Below, one piece after another: positions 34,821-47,310 of a DNA stretch of 64,000 nucleotides. The stretch is taken from assembly GCA_028095005.1 (NCBI GenBank), contig CM051459.1, positions 204,143,902 to 204,207,901 on the forward strand, written 5' to 3'. The notes beneath the pieces are model-generated. The model had not been told where the DNA came from, did no database searches, and saw nothing but the letters and a program-made list of their open reading frames with translations. The translations under genes and the position numbers were made by a program. This DNA is from Rhynchospora pubera. Taxonomy: Eukaryota > Streptophyta > Magnoliopsida > Poales > Cyperaceae. How positions within the stretch are numbered: the stretch's first letter is position 1; every line of letters starts with the position of its first letter.

Positions 34821-35700
34821 ATTACAACTGCCAGGTAGCAAATATCATACTTTCAGTAAGAAGATTAAGCACTAAAATTTTTCACAAAGAGAAAAAGGTA
34901 GGAACTAAAATGTACTATAAATTAACGCAATTTACAATTTAAATTCAGGCAACATGATAGTATCTGCTGCGCATATACCAGAGAGTGAGAGCATGTTTAT
35001 GTATATTCTAGTGTCTTTGTATACAAAAATAAAATGATTCTGACTATCATGATGTAAGGTCATGACAATTGCAGATACCATGCAAATATATTCAATCTGT
35101 AACATTTGGATCTAGACGGAGATTATCTCTCCAGTGCATTTCACATATACCAACAGGACCTGAAAAATCGCACATCAGATGTTTGAAACAATGCCCAAGA
35201 GTAACGATCACATTGATCTGAGTTTCAATACTAGTAGTAGTATCAGTACCAACTAACAAGTCAGAATTAGCATCAATCAAATTGATCTGAGTTCCATTCA
35301 CACAGATCTCTACTGTGCTTTAGCAATGGCAACTGCAATAAACAACAACGATAGCGAAATATCTAGGAAAGTGCTTTGAAATTAACAAAGAAAGGGAGGA
35401 ATAAAGCATGAAAACAACAAGTAATTTCCTCCATTGCAAAGAGGAGGGAACCTCTAGAATGGAATAACGCGCACCAATAAGAGAATTAAACATGAATAGA
35501 GGGTTATTATTAGAGCATAAAAGGAACCTACAGAAATCCTGATCAAACTGGCTCAGATCTAGATCTAGAGAGGGAGAGCAATACCTTCAAACAGGAGAGA
35601 GAGAGAGGAGAGAGAGAGAGGCAACGGGTGGGGTGTAAAATAAAGGCGCGAATCGAGGTCAAAGCAAACCGTATAAAAGACGCCGTGCAACTGTGCAAGC
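34821..35700 (-). promoter_or_regulatory. UMP-CMP kinase 5' UTR, leader intron and promoter side
   Basis: Exon 1 begins at 34827 after the acceptor ctggcag. A matching donor (tttgaag/gtattg) ends a CT-repeat-rich leader exon whose edge is 35585 and which extends to about 35640 or further. The leader intron (34828-35584) contains no ORF worth calling. CT-rich leaders are common in plant housekeeping genes. No certain TATA box was fixed. Confidence 0.5.
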
Positions 35701-36098
35701 TCGTAGTACGACTGTATGAGTGAGAAAAGGAATAATTAAACGCTGAAAATGAAATACGGAGCATTTTTTCCACGCGGTGGGGAGAGATCACTGGATCCCA
35801 CATGGAAGCACTAGACAGTTTAGATTGAGTTGGAACGGGGAATTGCTCAGCACACGTCCACATTACTCATTCACTCCCATTTTCTTTTCCAAATGACAAA
35901 AATACCTCTCGTGTAACACCTTGATTTATCAGACACAGTGCTGGAAGTGAGCAATCCCAGTTGGAACGGTGTCGCCGTGTCGCCTGTCGGTGCGCCTTGT
36001 GCGTCTTTAGACTTAAAAAAGGGGGCATATCACATATGCCTACGGGAGATTTCTAAAAAAAAAAAAAAAAAAAGGGTCATGATACGGATCCTCTGCGT
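35701..36098. other. Spacer upstream of the kinase gene
   Basis: This is mixed-composition DNA. It includes a GC-richer stretch (35940-36010) and a run of about 21 A ending near 36074, which may be the tail of an unrecognised retroposed fragment. Confidence 0.3.
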
Positions 36099-36106
36099 GT
36101 GCAGCC

Positions 36107-37267
36107 AGTGGCGAAGCTAGAATTTCGTGTCAACTGGGTCCGTAATTTTTTTTCGCTGAAAATATATGTATGATGTAATTTTTAATATAAACATAGTATA
36201 ATAATATTTTTTAAATAAAGAACTCTAAAAATGTGATATAAAAAAATTTATGAGAAATCAAATATATATTATAATAACAATAGAAAATCTAAAATAATAT
36301 ATTTAATATACAAAATAATAATTCAAAAATCAAGACAATAAAAAATACAATAATTTTCTATGAATTTTTATTTTTCTCATAATTTTACATAATAGATTCA
36401 TTAGAAATCTTATTGAACACTTTTTTTTATATTATAGATATATAAAGATATAAGGTATACAGAGGAATTTGGCCACTATTCAAATCACAATATTATTATC
36501 TTTTGTGGCGCTCGAAATTTTTTTTTGACAAGAATAGTATTTATGATTTTTACTAGCAGTTTTTATATAATATCCGAATTGTATTTTTTATCTTCTGTGG
36601 TAGCTTTTGTTTATTATGTCCTAAAGTTCACAAAATATTATATTGATGAATCATGCAATGCACGAGATTCACACTAGTATATATATACTACAAATAATTA
36701 TTTATCCAAATATTTCATTCTATTCTAAATTTTGTCTTAATAAAATTAATTGGGGATGAAGGAAGAAGACGATTAGTCAGGAACAAATGCTACCTGGGTC
36801 CCTATGCGATTTTTTAGGCGTCGTTATACAATTCAAATCAAACACGACATGTCTAGCTGGGTCCTTCAAATTTTTGAGATGGATCATGATGCACGAACGA
36901 TAGAAAAAGACAATGAAAAAATACGAACGAGAGAGAATTTGATTGAGATCACACAGATTCTCAAATAAAAATAAATGGCTGCCGCCGAATATCACCAAAA
37001 ATCAGTTTTTTTTTTCTTTTACATTCGCCGCCTCCTTTTTATACCAAGTACATTAAGCAAAAATTAGGAAAGTATTTTTTTTGAAAACAACAAATCTAAT
37101 TACGGTGCACGAAAGTAAAGATACAAGGCCTAATTAGGCCAGCCCATATATTACATTCGGTCATCAGGTCCCTAACTTTTTGTGATTTTTTTTATTACAA
37201 ACAAATATACTATTAAAAAATTTTTTTTTGAGGTGGGTCCATCTCGCTCCACGTAGCTTCGCCTCTG
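36107..37267. mobile_element. hAT-type non-autonomous element, 1.16 kb
   Basis: The termini cagtggcgaagcta / tagcttcgcctctg are inverted repeats with a few mismatches. They are flanked by the 8-bp duplication tgtgcagc (36099-36106 and 37268-37275), as expected of hAT elements. The interior is AT-rich and contains no transposase frame. Confidence 0.82.
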
Positions 37268-37539
37268 TGTGCAGCGCAAGTTTTTTTGTTTCATAACCGT
37301 CCGATCTAAGACTTCTGTACGGGTCACACGACTTTTGCACGGATCCGCAAATTTTTTTTACAGGTCGCATGAATCTTGAGTCTGATATTAATTATGAGAC
37401 ATCTATTATTGATCGGACGGCCAAGGATTGCACTGCAATGCCCCGCACAGGATTTCGCTCCGGGAAAATCTGTAAAAGCTTTCATCCAATTCATTGATTA
37501 ACAGAGAGTCGTCAGATCTCAGATTTCTTTATATTTGTA

Positions 37540-37696
37540 GGCTCCGTTTGGATAGGTGTGGGAAGAAGGGAAGAAGGGAAGAAGTGAGAAGAAGTATTGG
37601 AAAGTGTGTAACTTTGTAAAGAGTTTGGATTGTTTATAATTTTTTTTCTTCCTTATTCCTTCTTCTTCTTCCTTCTTCCTATATCCAAACACAGCC
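37540..37696. mobile_element. MITE family M1, copy 3
   Basis: The element is 157 bp, with ends ggctccgtttggata / tatccaaacacagcc and flanking gta on both sides. It has the same core as the copies at 17620 and 17847. Confidence 0.78.
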
Positions 37697-38192
37697 GTAA
37701 ATATAAATTAACAACGTACACTGTATCGTTATAATATTTTTCATAGGTTGAATAGTGAATGCCGATAACTTTTTTTTTTCCCTTTTTGAAAGCTCGTTCT
37801 TTAACTATTTTGATACTTTAAATAATTTTTTAACAGAAAGTCAATTTAAACAAATTTAAATTGGGCTAAAATTTTTGAAGTAACAATAAAAAAAAAAGCA
37901 GTCTGATTTTAATTGAAAGCTTAATAAAAATTCATGATAGATATATTTGAATAGCGTTCCACTACCACCAATTTTTGGTGTCACAAGTTACCACAAAATT
38001 TATATTTTATCAATATTAAAATTAATTATAAGTGAATGTCGGAAGCTTAAAATATATCGAGTAGTGTTTCTATATAAGTTTTATAAAATTTGAAGTCGTT
38101 TTGATAATCGATTAAGTGATCAAATGATGAATTTATTAGAATTAATCTGTCATAATTAACTAAATTTGTTCATTTGTTGACCATTTGATTGA
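37697..38192. repeat. Left arm of an inverted repeat around the solo LTR
   Basis: About 37925-38110 contains words such as aaaatatatcgagtagtgtt and tataagttttataaaatttg. These recur in reverse complement at about 41845-42000, on the other side of the solo LTR. The arms are diverged and no clean element border was seen. Confidence 0.45.
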
Positions 38193-38197
38193 GTATC

Positions 38198-41100
38198 TGT
38201 AACAACCTAGAATTTTTAAACACAGCACAATCGAATTAATTAGATAAATCTCAAAAGTATTACTAAGGTAACTGAAATTCTATAATTAATAATCCTAAAA
38301 CGATTAAATGAATAACCACTGAGAAATTTATTCGAAATCGAAATCTTTTAATTTGTGTAGTATTCACAATTAACGTACATGATTCTAGCAAAATCAAAGC
38401 TTGAGTATACTAAAATTTAGAATAAAAACAACTAAAATTCTAACAGAAATAATAATAAATATTAATTTATATGAGTTGCAGCATCCTTAGCTACAAAGTT
38501 TCTGCCACAGAAAATCCCAAAGATCAATTTTTAATAAAAATCCCAAAATCGCTGTCACCATCTCCTTCCTCCTCTCTTTTCCTCCTTTCTCGTGCGATCC
38601 GTCCGATCTCTCTTTCTTTCCTCTCTTCTTCTCCGATGGAAAACCCAGCTCGAAAAATTGAGAGGGATGGGCTGTGACCAACCAATCCCGTTGCGCCACC
38701 AATCCCCCTCCTTTGATTGGTTGGCCTCCTTTGTTCTTATCCGTTCGAGATGGCTGTGAGTTGACGTGGCTTTAAGATGCGAGCCAAAGGAATCTCTGCC
38801 GTTGGCTTCTTCCTCCCCCTCTCCTCTCTCCACTAGCTATATATATACTTCACCTTCTCTCCCATTTTTGGTTGGCTGGGCGATTAGGGTTTCCACCTTG
38901 AAAAGAAAGGAGAGAAACGAAGGAAAAGAGAGGGAGGGAGTAGCTGCCAGAGATCCAAGGTATAAACTCAATCCTCCTCTAATTCGATTTGTTTGAGACA
39001 TTTCTGTTGAGTATTTATCCGTTAACAGTTAGGGTTTGTGTTGGATTTCGAGATTTTGACATTAGCTCAGTACTGGGATGAGGAAATAGATTATTAGATT
39101 GAGGAGATGTTAAACTAAATGCTTGATTTTGATGTTGAATTCGGTGAAAACCAACTGATAGAACTAGTGGGTCTGAACTATGTTGAACGCTTAAAATTTG
39201 ATGGTTTTGAAGTTGTTTTTCTCCGTTGGGCATTAAAGGAAACCTGTGTGAGGCTTTGCGACTGGGTTTGAGACTTGGTACCAGCCCCTGGTACACTCGA
39301 TGTGCCTCTGGTACCACACTGGTACGCTGTGGCGTGAGACAGGGATTGATTTGTGAGGAAAAGGACTTATTTATAAAATTCTAGGGGCCTGTTAGCAAAG
39401 AAAATGGACTAGTTTGTGAGAAAAAGGACTGGATTATAAATTATTTTGATTTAGGAGCCCCTGGAAAAATATTATGGTGATAATGGGTCGGATCCAGACC
39501 CCTCCTTATTGGATCCAGTCGGACCCGTTACGGCTGGCTCAGGTCAACTGGGTCAGGTTGACCTGGCTCGACCCCATTCGATTTTGGGCTGGCTTTTGTG
39601 GGCCTGGACTTTCTGGGCCAGAAGAAGAGGAAAATAAAAAGAATGGGCCTGGGCCATTTCTGTTGGTTTGGGCCGAAAGTTTAAGCTGGAATTTATTTTA
39701 TAAAAACTTAATCTTTGATTAAGTTAATAATTTTGTGGGCTTAATAACTAATAAAATTAATTAAAGGAAAGGCCATTAGAAATAATCGGGTATTCCTTTA
39801 GTTAAGTGGGATTCGATTTTTCGGAAGATGATGAGAATAGTCCGAGTGAGTCAAGAACAGATACAATGACAATCAAATCACCGACTTTCTGATCCCAAAC
39901 AAATCAATGAAATAATTTCGATTTTAATTTTCTATTTCCAATTGTTTTCTTGATTTTGAATTTTAATTTTCTGATTTAAATTCTCGATATAACAAATAGC
40001 TAAATAATTTAATAAATGCAAATTAATTAATTAAATATTAATGAAATAAATTAAATATAGCACAACTAAATGAATATTGGAAGAAACACTATATAATAAA
40101 TAAGTGAATATTTCCATTCTAAAATATAATCCATAACTTATATAATAAAAATAATTATAAACTTTTAATGACTGGAAAGTCAAAACCAATTATTAATAAT
40201 AAGATAAAACACTTAATAATATATTTTAAAACAGAATCCTCTAAATAAATAATCTAAACTTAATCATCCAAATCTCAACAGGTCTGGTTAATTTAGGTCG
40301 TCAGTATGGTAATCCAAGAACCGCCTATAATTAGGTTATTTATGTTACTTTAAATATTTAACGGTTAGTAAGAAAGTCCCTTGTTTTACTAGAAAATCGA
40401 ACTAGAATCACTTGACACGTGACTATCAAACCTAGCATACTGTCAAGGAAGACAACCCAGAGATGATAGCCGTCATGCGTCCGAACCATCTTGAGATATC
40501 GAGAAACTACGTTTAAGCTTTCTACTATCCAGGTGCGGAATTACGTTGGATTTTTGTTAAAGTTTAAGTGACTATTAAGCTATGTTTGAATGTCTATTAT
40601 TTTATGTGATTATGTGCTTTGCTGAAGTAAATATACTTTTATTCATGTGCATATCGAAAATTCGTTTGTCTGCATGACCGTATTCAGGCATTTTAAATGA
40701 TAGTGCCCAAATATTGATAAAATTGCATTTTGAGATGCATGTTCTCCGTTTTGAGAAATTTGAAAAGTAATAGTCAGATATTTGAAAATGCAGTTGCTAT
40801 TGATAAATCCGACTTATGAATGATCTGACTGAAAGGAATGAAATGATGTGAATGAATAACTGGATATGATATGATGTTCTTGATATGTGTGATTTATTAT
40901 ATTGTATCACTCTCCGGAGTCGGTTGGCCCCCGGCTTCGGCCAGTTCAATAGCGCTATGTGGATTTGGAATTCCCTCTGCCTGCCCAGGGTTAGGGATTC
41001 GTCCCTCTGCCTGCCCTGGGTTAGGGAAAGGTCTCATCTGCTTGCCCAACCGGTTGGGTTAGGAGGCCTGAGTGATTATGATTATGGAATTATGTTAATG

Positions 41101-41828
41101 ATATGTGAATTTGTAATTCTCTCTGCTTGCCCAGGGTTAGGGATTCGTCCCTCTGCCTGCCCAGGGTTAGGGAATGAATTGAATAATTTGTGATTTGCCC
41201 AGACTTATGTTATGCTCAATTCTGCCATGCTCGGATCCCCTGACACGCTCAGTTTCCTAATATATACAGACATGTGTTGTCTGCGACGGGATTCGTGCCA
41301 CGTGTTCAGTCCGACATGTATATGACTTCTGTCATAGTCAGATTTTGTTATTTTGTCCATTTGTGATTTCAGGCAGGATCACATGTTTTAAAAGAAGACT
41401 TGAAATTGATTTTATTTAAATTAATACATGCATGCTTAGTTTTATATTAAATGCAGATAATGATTTATTTGTCTTGTTTAACAAATAAATAATTTATTTA
41501 CGGGTGCTATTTCTAGAACTTGGATTTTAGCTTAAATCCGCGTACTGGATTTAAAATCCGCACTGAGAATTAAATTCTCATTCCGTACTTTTTGTATGTT
41601 TTCCACAATGGATGTGGGTTCCAGGTTGCAGGGACGGGCTCGATCAAGTCAAGCGAAGTTAAGTCAAATTGTCTTACCATGAGGACTCAATGAGTCGTAG
41701 GAGACACAATGGTAATTCATGGTAAGCTGAAACCTAAACCTTAAAGATTGTAGAAAAATGTCTTGCGAGTACACAGAAGTTGTGTGTTCGCGGCGAGAAA
41801 CTGCCCCACCCCATTGCGGGCTGTGACA
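38198..41828 (+). mobile_element. Solo LTR, 3.6 kb
   Basis: A 3631-bp sequence starts TGTAACAACC and ends GCTGTGACA. It is flanked by the 5-bp duplication gtatc (38193-38197 and 41829-41833), and no second LTR or internal coding region is present. Large LTRs with this type of start occur in the Del/Tekay branch of Ty3/gypsy. A TATA-like run (tatatatatac) at about 38837, followed by a leader with a possible donor (ccaag/gtataa) near 38959, fits an LTR promoter. A solo LTR usually results from recombination between the two LTRs of a full element. Confidence 0.75.
40965..41175 (+). repeat. Tandem repeat inside the solo LTR
   Basis: Units with ctctgcctgcccagggttag and the following ggattcgtcc occur at about 40974, 41011 and 41151, with variants near 41036 and 41121. 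The ORFs here reflect the repeat and are not genes. Confidence 0.65.
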
Positions 41829-41833
41829 GTATC

Positions 41834-42259
41834 AAATTGACTCCAAATTTTATAAAACTTATATAAAAACGCATCGTTCGTTAAATTGAACAAAATTAAC
41901 GATTTGAATTCTGAATTTTTAAAATTTTAAATATTGATAAAATATAAAATTGTGACCACTTTTGACACCAACGCTACTCGATATATTTTAAGTTTATGAC
42001 AAGATTATTTGGTCAATTTTTGATCTGACATAACCGATCAAACCAGTTCGAAAAATCCGAGAGGTCCATGCTTCATCGCAGGCCGTACTGGACTGATGGT
42101 CCAATACCACCAGTGGCTTCACAGGCCAGGCGGCAGGCATGCTCGTGCAGTCATGCGTCCCACCAATTGTAAGTTTAGTACCTTTCAAGATTAAAAAAAA
42201 AAAACAGCCTGACCTGACAAACTAAAGGCTAGTTTCGACCTAGCCCATAGTCAAAGTCA
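41834..42259. repeat. Right arm of the inverted repeat around the solo LTR
   Basis: About 41845-42000 is the inverted counterpart of 37925-38110. The rest to 42259 shows no gene. Confidence 0.4.
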
Positions 42260-43030
42260 TATATAGCTAGGCCTGTTTAACGTGTATAACGGCAACGGAA
42301 TTAGCCATTCCGTTTGCCGTTCCGTTGGCTAAACGATATATGGGCTACTTTACGTTTGACGTTTTGTTATAGGAACGGTATTAAATTTTGTTCCGTTCAC
42401 GTTCCGTTCTGTGAACGTTCAAGAACGTAAATGAACGTTCTAACATTTGAATTACATAATACCTTAAAAAACTTAGAATTTTTCATAGATCAAGCATTAC
42501 ACAAGCATTAATACAACATTCGCAGAAGTTACAAAATACACCATTCAAACACAAGCATTCATAAACTTACAAAATACAACATTCAAATAGACAGAAATGT
42601 CAAATGTTACACTGACCCACTTGGATCCCATAGAACTGATGGATGTTTCTCAGAATTTAATAACCTTTCTCAGCCATTAAAGCTAGAATATACACATGTA
42701 TCATCATAGAAACTCAGTTTTTGGGATCCAAGGCGCCAAGTGTAATAAGGCAACACATACACATTGATATTGTCTCAACTTAGTGATCTCAACATAGGCA
42801 ACACATACACATACAAAATAAGGCAACACCAACACATACTTCAAACAAAATGAGGCAACACTTGGTGTCACACTGCCACTGCCCACTGTCAGCCAACAAA
42901 AGAACTAAAGAAGCATACATAATAACATAAAAGGTAGTGTTTGAGAGGGCTCACTGCCAAAGGTAGTGTTTAAGCAAGTAACATTGTAACAAGGCCATAC
43001 AACCTCATGGTTGGCTGCCACTAGAACTGC

Positions 43031-43530
43031 CACAGATAGTGTCATCAGAGGGCTCACTTGACCAAACAACATCTCCAAAGCACCCACCATTCTCTGCAAT
43101 AAAGTGTATAACAAGTCATATAACAAAAGTGTATAACAAGTGTATGACAAGTCATATAACAAAAGTACATAACAATTAAAATGTATATGAAGGCACATAT
43201 CAACCCACCTGTAACTGAGGCCTTCAACCAATCTTGTGCACATATAAGCGCTTCTAAGCTCTCATCATTTAGAGAGCTTCTGGTTGGACTTAGAGTTCTA
43301 CCAGCTGTGCTAAATGTAGACTCCGAGGCCACCGTTGAAATAGGCACAGCCAAGATATCCTTTGTCAATCGAGCCATCAAAGGATACTTAGGGGCCTTTA
43401 GTTTCCACCAAGCTAGGATGTCAAAATCTACATCCACACTTGTTCCATCTTGAGCAGCATTTTGTATCTCTTGTATCTGTTCATGAGTTTCACCATGCAA
43501 CCCAGGCCCCATGCTATTATGAAACAACAT
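43031..43530 (-). pseudogene. hAT transposase C-terminal dimerisation domain
   Basis: The exon ending at 43209 (donor cag/gtgggt) encodes the hAT C-terminal dimerisation core: DILAWWKLKAPKYPLMARL, then ILAVPISTVASESTFSTAGR and NDESLEALICAQDWL. A short second exon could follow from 43093 after ttgcag. The DDE catalytic domain and most of the protein are absent, so no transposase can be made. Confidence 0.85.
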
Positions 43531-44273
43531 ATGTATTAATTACACTACTAGATATCACATTTTACATGCATTACACAAGCCTCACGTATTAATTACAAGC
43601 ATGCATCAACAGTAATAGAACACTAACAAATATGAAACAACATAGAACACTAACAAATATCAAATTAATTCAGGCCCCATGCTATTATGAAACAACATAG
43701 AACACTAACAAATATCAAATTTTACAAAAGACTCACGTATTAATTACAAGCATGCATCAACAGTAATTAAATAGTTTTAGGCAATAAATTAATTCATTTT
43801 ATATGTTTTACTGAATGCAAAACTAATGCAAAACTATTAATTACAAAAGACTCACGTATTGCTATTTTTTTAATGCAAAACTAATATTTAACAGTTACCA
43901 ATACAGGCATTTAATGATTAAGCTATTAACACTTTAACAGAAGCTAAATGATAGACGTTGCTGGGGCTCAATGATTAAGCTATTAACAGGCATTTAATGC
44001 AAAACTAATATGTACAAAATACATACACGTTGCTGACTTGCTGGGGCTCAATGATTAAGCTATTAACAGGCATTTAATGCGAAACTAATATGTACAAAAT
44101 AAATGCATTTAATGATTAAGCTATTAACAGAAGCTAATAAATGCATTTAATGATTAAGCTATTTAAATCAGTTCAATGATTAAGCTATTTAAATCAATTC
44201 AAATAACAGAAGCTAACTTAAATTGTATACCATCATAAATCATACTCATCAATTTGTAGCAAAAGTATACAAA

Positions 44274-44333
44274 TTAAAAATCATACTCATCGCTTGAAGA
44301 CATGTCAGGCTCATCAATTTGTTGTTCTGTCAT
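44274..44333 (-). pseudogene. hAT transposase N-terminal start fragment
   Basis: A 19-codon minus-strand frame MTEQQIDEPDMSSSDEYDF starts after a purine-rich leader at the expected 5' side of the transposase. It looks like the surviving N terminus, cut off from the dimerisation domain by deletion or an intron. Confidence 0.45.
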
Positions 44334-45307
44334 CCTTGCAAATTGCAACCTCAAAAATCACAATAACCTTCAACAAGAAAATAAAGAAAAAAGAAAACCA
44401 TAATCAACGAAACAGAAAAAAAAATAACAGAAAAAATAGAGAAAAAATAATGAAAATAACCTTTGTTTTCTTCTTCCTCTCAGTGGCCGTCTCTCTCTTT
44501 TTCTCAGCCTTTGTCTAACTCTCTCTCTCTTTTTTCTTCCTTCAAACAAGCAATATATAACCAAATGCCTCATCATTTCACTGATCCAAACCCTACAAGC
44601 AATTAATGGTTGTGCTGCCTTGGTAATCAGATAGGTCACCGTCTCACACTTTCTCAGCCTCTTATCCGTCAAATCTGTTCCCAAATCGTCATTGTTTTGT
44701 GGAAACTTGTGACAAATAGACTGCCAAACGCATACACAGCCACTAAAGCTAGTGATTTATAGGGTAAATTGAGTTCAGATATAATCATTTGGTTTTGAGA
44801 TAAGGAGGCAACAGTACACTGCCTGTGTCGGCGTGTAACTGTGCAAAGAGGAGCGATTGAGAGACAGTGAGAGCGCATGACTGAGGTGAGGTATGAGAGA
44901 GGTCATCTAGTCAGGCGAGGAGGAGATTATCGAGGTTAATTTGGCGCAAGGACGAAGAAAATTGGGAGGAAATCAGGGAAAAGAAGAAGAAACAAAGGAG
45001 GCGGAATAACCTAGGTAAACATTTTCAGCTGCGGAGTCGACTTTATGTCGACATATCTCACCCCAAACGATCCTCTGTTATATTTAGGATTGCAAACATA
45101 TGGAATACTAAACGGAACGAATCTGAAACGTGCACGGAACAGCCGATATCGTTTGACGTTCCGTAATACCAACGGTACCTGACTTCATTCCGTATTCCGT
45201 TCCGTTTTTACCGACGGAATGTGTCTTCGTTCCGCCACTCGTTCCGTATGGACGGAACGTGGACGGTACACGAATCACGGCATACCGTCGGCAGGCCTAT
45301 ATATAGC

Positions 45308-45793
45308 TCGTTAAAAATTATATTATAAGAAAAATTGGATATATAGCTCTGATATTTTCAATCAAAAAATATATATATACTCCTTTAAATTATTCTTTCA
45401 TTGGCTGGAACGGAACGAAAAAAGAAATCCTTGGCTTCCGTGCATGTTGTGCACGTTTGACAAGGCTCTGCTATCATGCCCTTATTCGTTGAACCGCCTG
45501 AAGTATAATAAAACCCAGGTTGTGTATTTTACTATTTTTGGAAAGAGAAATACGCTTATTGTGATATCTACTGTATTTCACTATATTTGAAATGAGAAAG
45601 TAAACTTATTATGATATATATCTACTGCATGTCACTACATTTGTAAAAAGAATTAAGCTTATGTCTACATTTGAAAAAAGAATTAAGCTTATGTCCATCA
45701 GAAGGAACTTAAAAACAAAGGGATCAACTTTTACGCAGGAGTTCTTGAGGTTGGTATGTTGTAATTATTCTGCTTTGTGTCTCAGCTGCGTCG
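45308..45793. other. Short spacer
   Basis: No gene is visible. A roughly 25-bp unit (tctacatttg-aaaaagaattaagcttatg) is repeated in tandem near 45638-45690. Confidence 0.35.
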
Positions 45794-45805
45794 CTTTTTG
45801 CCAAG

Positions 45806-45960
45806 GTTTTTTTGAAGATAAATTAGAGGTTTAAGTCATCTAATTTATTTTTAAATTAAATGTCTATGAAAGATCCCCAATCGAGTTTTGAATCTGCGAC
45901 CTTTCACTCGAGGAGTCGAGGTGCATTGCTTTTTGTCATTAGATCAAGAGCTGATTCTAC
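45806..45960 (-). mobile_element. tRNA-derived SINE with target-site duplication
   Basis: The element is 155 bp, flanked by the 12-bp duplication ctttttgccaag (45794-45805 and 45961-45972). It reads on the minus strand from a tRNA-like head (box A-like agctcttgatctaatgac, box B-like ggtcgcagattcaaaact) to a short A tail, seen as the T-run at 45807-45813. It differs from the SINE at 2057. Confidence 0.75.
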
Positions 45961-46146
45961 CTTTTTGCCAAGTTATCAAAGGCCAATGAAATAGCTTATT
46001 TGACAACACTTTGTGTCACGAAAATGTACAGTATAGCAAGGGAGAGGATGGGTAATTTTGGTTAGAAAAGCTTTAAACTAATTTTTTTTATTTTTAATAT
46101 TAAAGAAGTTCTTAATTAATTAACATCAACAACAGGCTTGAGACCT

Positions 46147-46378
46147 GGGTGTGTTTGGATGCAACAGAATAAGTCGTGAATAGGGTATAAGAATAAGGAA
46201 TTTCGGTTTGTGTGCTTATCCTTATTCCTTATTCTAATATCATGGTTTTGTTAGTAATAGGAATAAGGGTCCAAATTCTTTATTATTATGCCGTTTATTT
46301 TGCACAAGAATAAGAATAAGCACGCAGATCGAAATTTCTTATTCCTATTCTCTATTCTCGGCCTATCCAAACACACCC
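46147..46378. mobile_element. MITE family M2
   Basis: The element is 232 bp with perfect 14-bp terminal inverted repeats gggtgtgtttggat / atccaaacacaccc and an interior of aataag/cttatt words. The ends resemble family M1 but the core differs. No convincing target duplication was found. Confidence 0.65.
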
Positions 46379-47310
46379 TAAAAATTAGGAAAGAGAGAGA
46401 ATGGAATATAATTCCAATGAACTTTGGAGTTTGAAGCTGGCCTTCCAAAAAAAAGCAGTTGGGAATTTTTTGTATTGGACTTGGCGAGAAAGGAAGAGAG
46501 GCAAGAAAAGAGATCAGTCACGCATGAAGCAAACAAAAAGAGTAAGCTTGAAATTAATTTGGCGTTCATCTCATCTACTATCATCAGTTTTAGAAGTTTA
46601 GATTGATCGTCATCCTTCAAATAAACCACAAACAACATAACATTTGCCTAAAAATTAATTAGTATATATAATATCCCAAAAAAAAGTTACAATTTATCCG
46701 ATAATAAATTAAAATCCTAGTTGCTTGGATTTCTCTTGCCTCTAGCAGTACATGTTGTACGTTGTAAAGAACAAGGACCGTTGCAGGGTAGCTCTCTTAA
46801 ATCAACCGTTGGTCCCTCAATTATTAGAGCATTGACAACATGTCAACACTTCATCTTCATTCCAATTGTCATGCATGATATATCCTTATTCCTCTTAGTT
46901 CCTAAAAGGTATAGCACAAAAAATAAAGGAGAAATAGCTAAATGAAAATTTGTGCTTGTATCTAAATCAGAAGTTAAATAAGAAAAATTGGCTTAAAGCA
47001 ACCCCTTTCGGTCATATGGTCATATCACTGTACTGAATTCTGCAATTTGGTCAAAATATTTTTAAGTTCTTTAGGCTGTATTATTTTGAAAAAAATGACA
47101 GGAAAATCAGTTGATCAGATAATTATACCTAAAATTGAAAACAACATATATGCATGAGGTCCTATTGGCTAACAATCAAATGCAAAGCTGACTTCTTAAA
47201 GTTAAAGGTACATGCCAACTGCTATGGATCGATTTTCCCCAGAATAGGGATCACTAGCTAAGATAAATTTCAACTGATCAGTGATAAACCTAGAAAAATC
47301 AGATAAATAC
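46379..47310. other. Region 3' of the Elongin-A-like exons
   Basis: Any C-terminal exons of the minus-strand Elongin-A-like gene should lie here. I could not identify one with confidence. A minus-strand frame at about 46728-46800, ending RGKRNPSN, is a weak candidate. Confidence 0.3.

Larger units (their letters stand above)
42268..45299 (-). mobile_element. hAT transposon with internal deletion, 3.0 kb
   Basis: The ends taggcctg / caggccta are flanked by the 8-bp duplication tatatagc (42260-42267 and 45300-45307). Both subterminal regions carry many ggaacg/cgttcc words, as hAT elements do near their ends. A transposase dimerisation exon and a start exon remain on the minus strand, but the catalytic core is missing. 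The central 43670-44200 contains repeated blocks such as caatgattaagctattaaca. Confidence 0.88.

Noticed and set aside
35543..35863. 106-codon Ser/Leu-rich minus-strand ORF
   Set aside because: It covers the CT-repeat leader and promoter of the kinase gene and reflects composition.
40871..41193. Overlapping ORFs rich in ACPGLG-type repeats
   Set aside because: They are translations of the tandem repeat inside the solo LTR.
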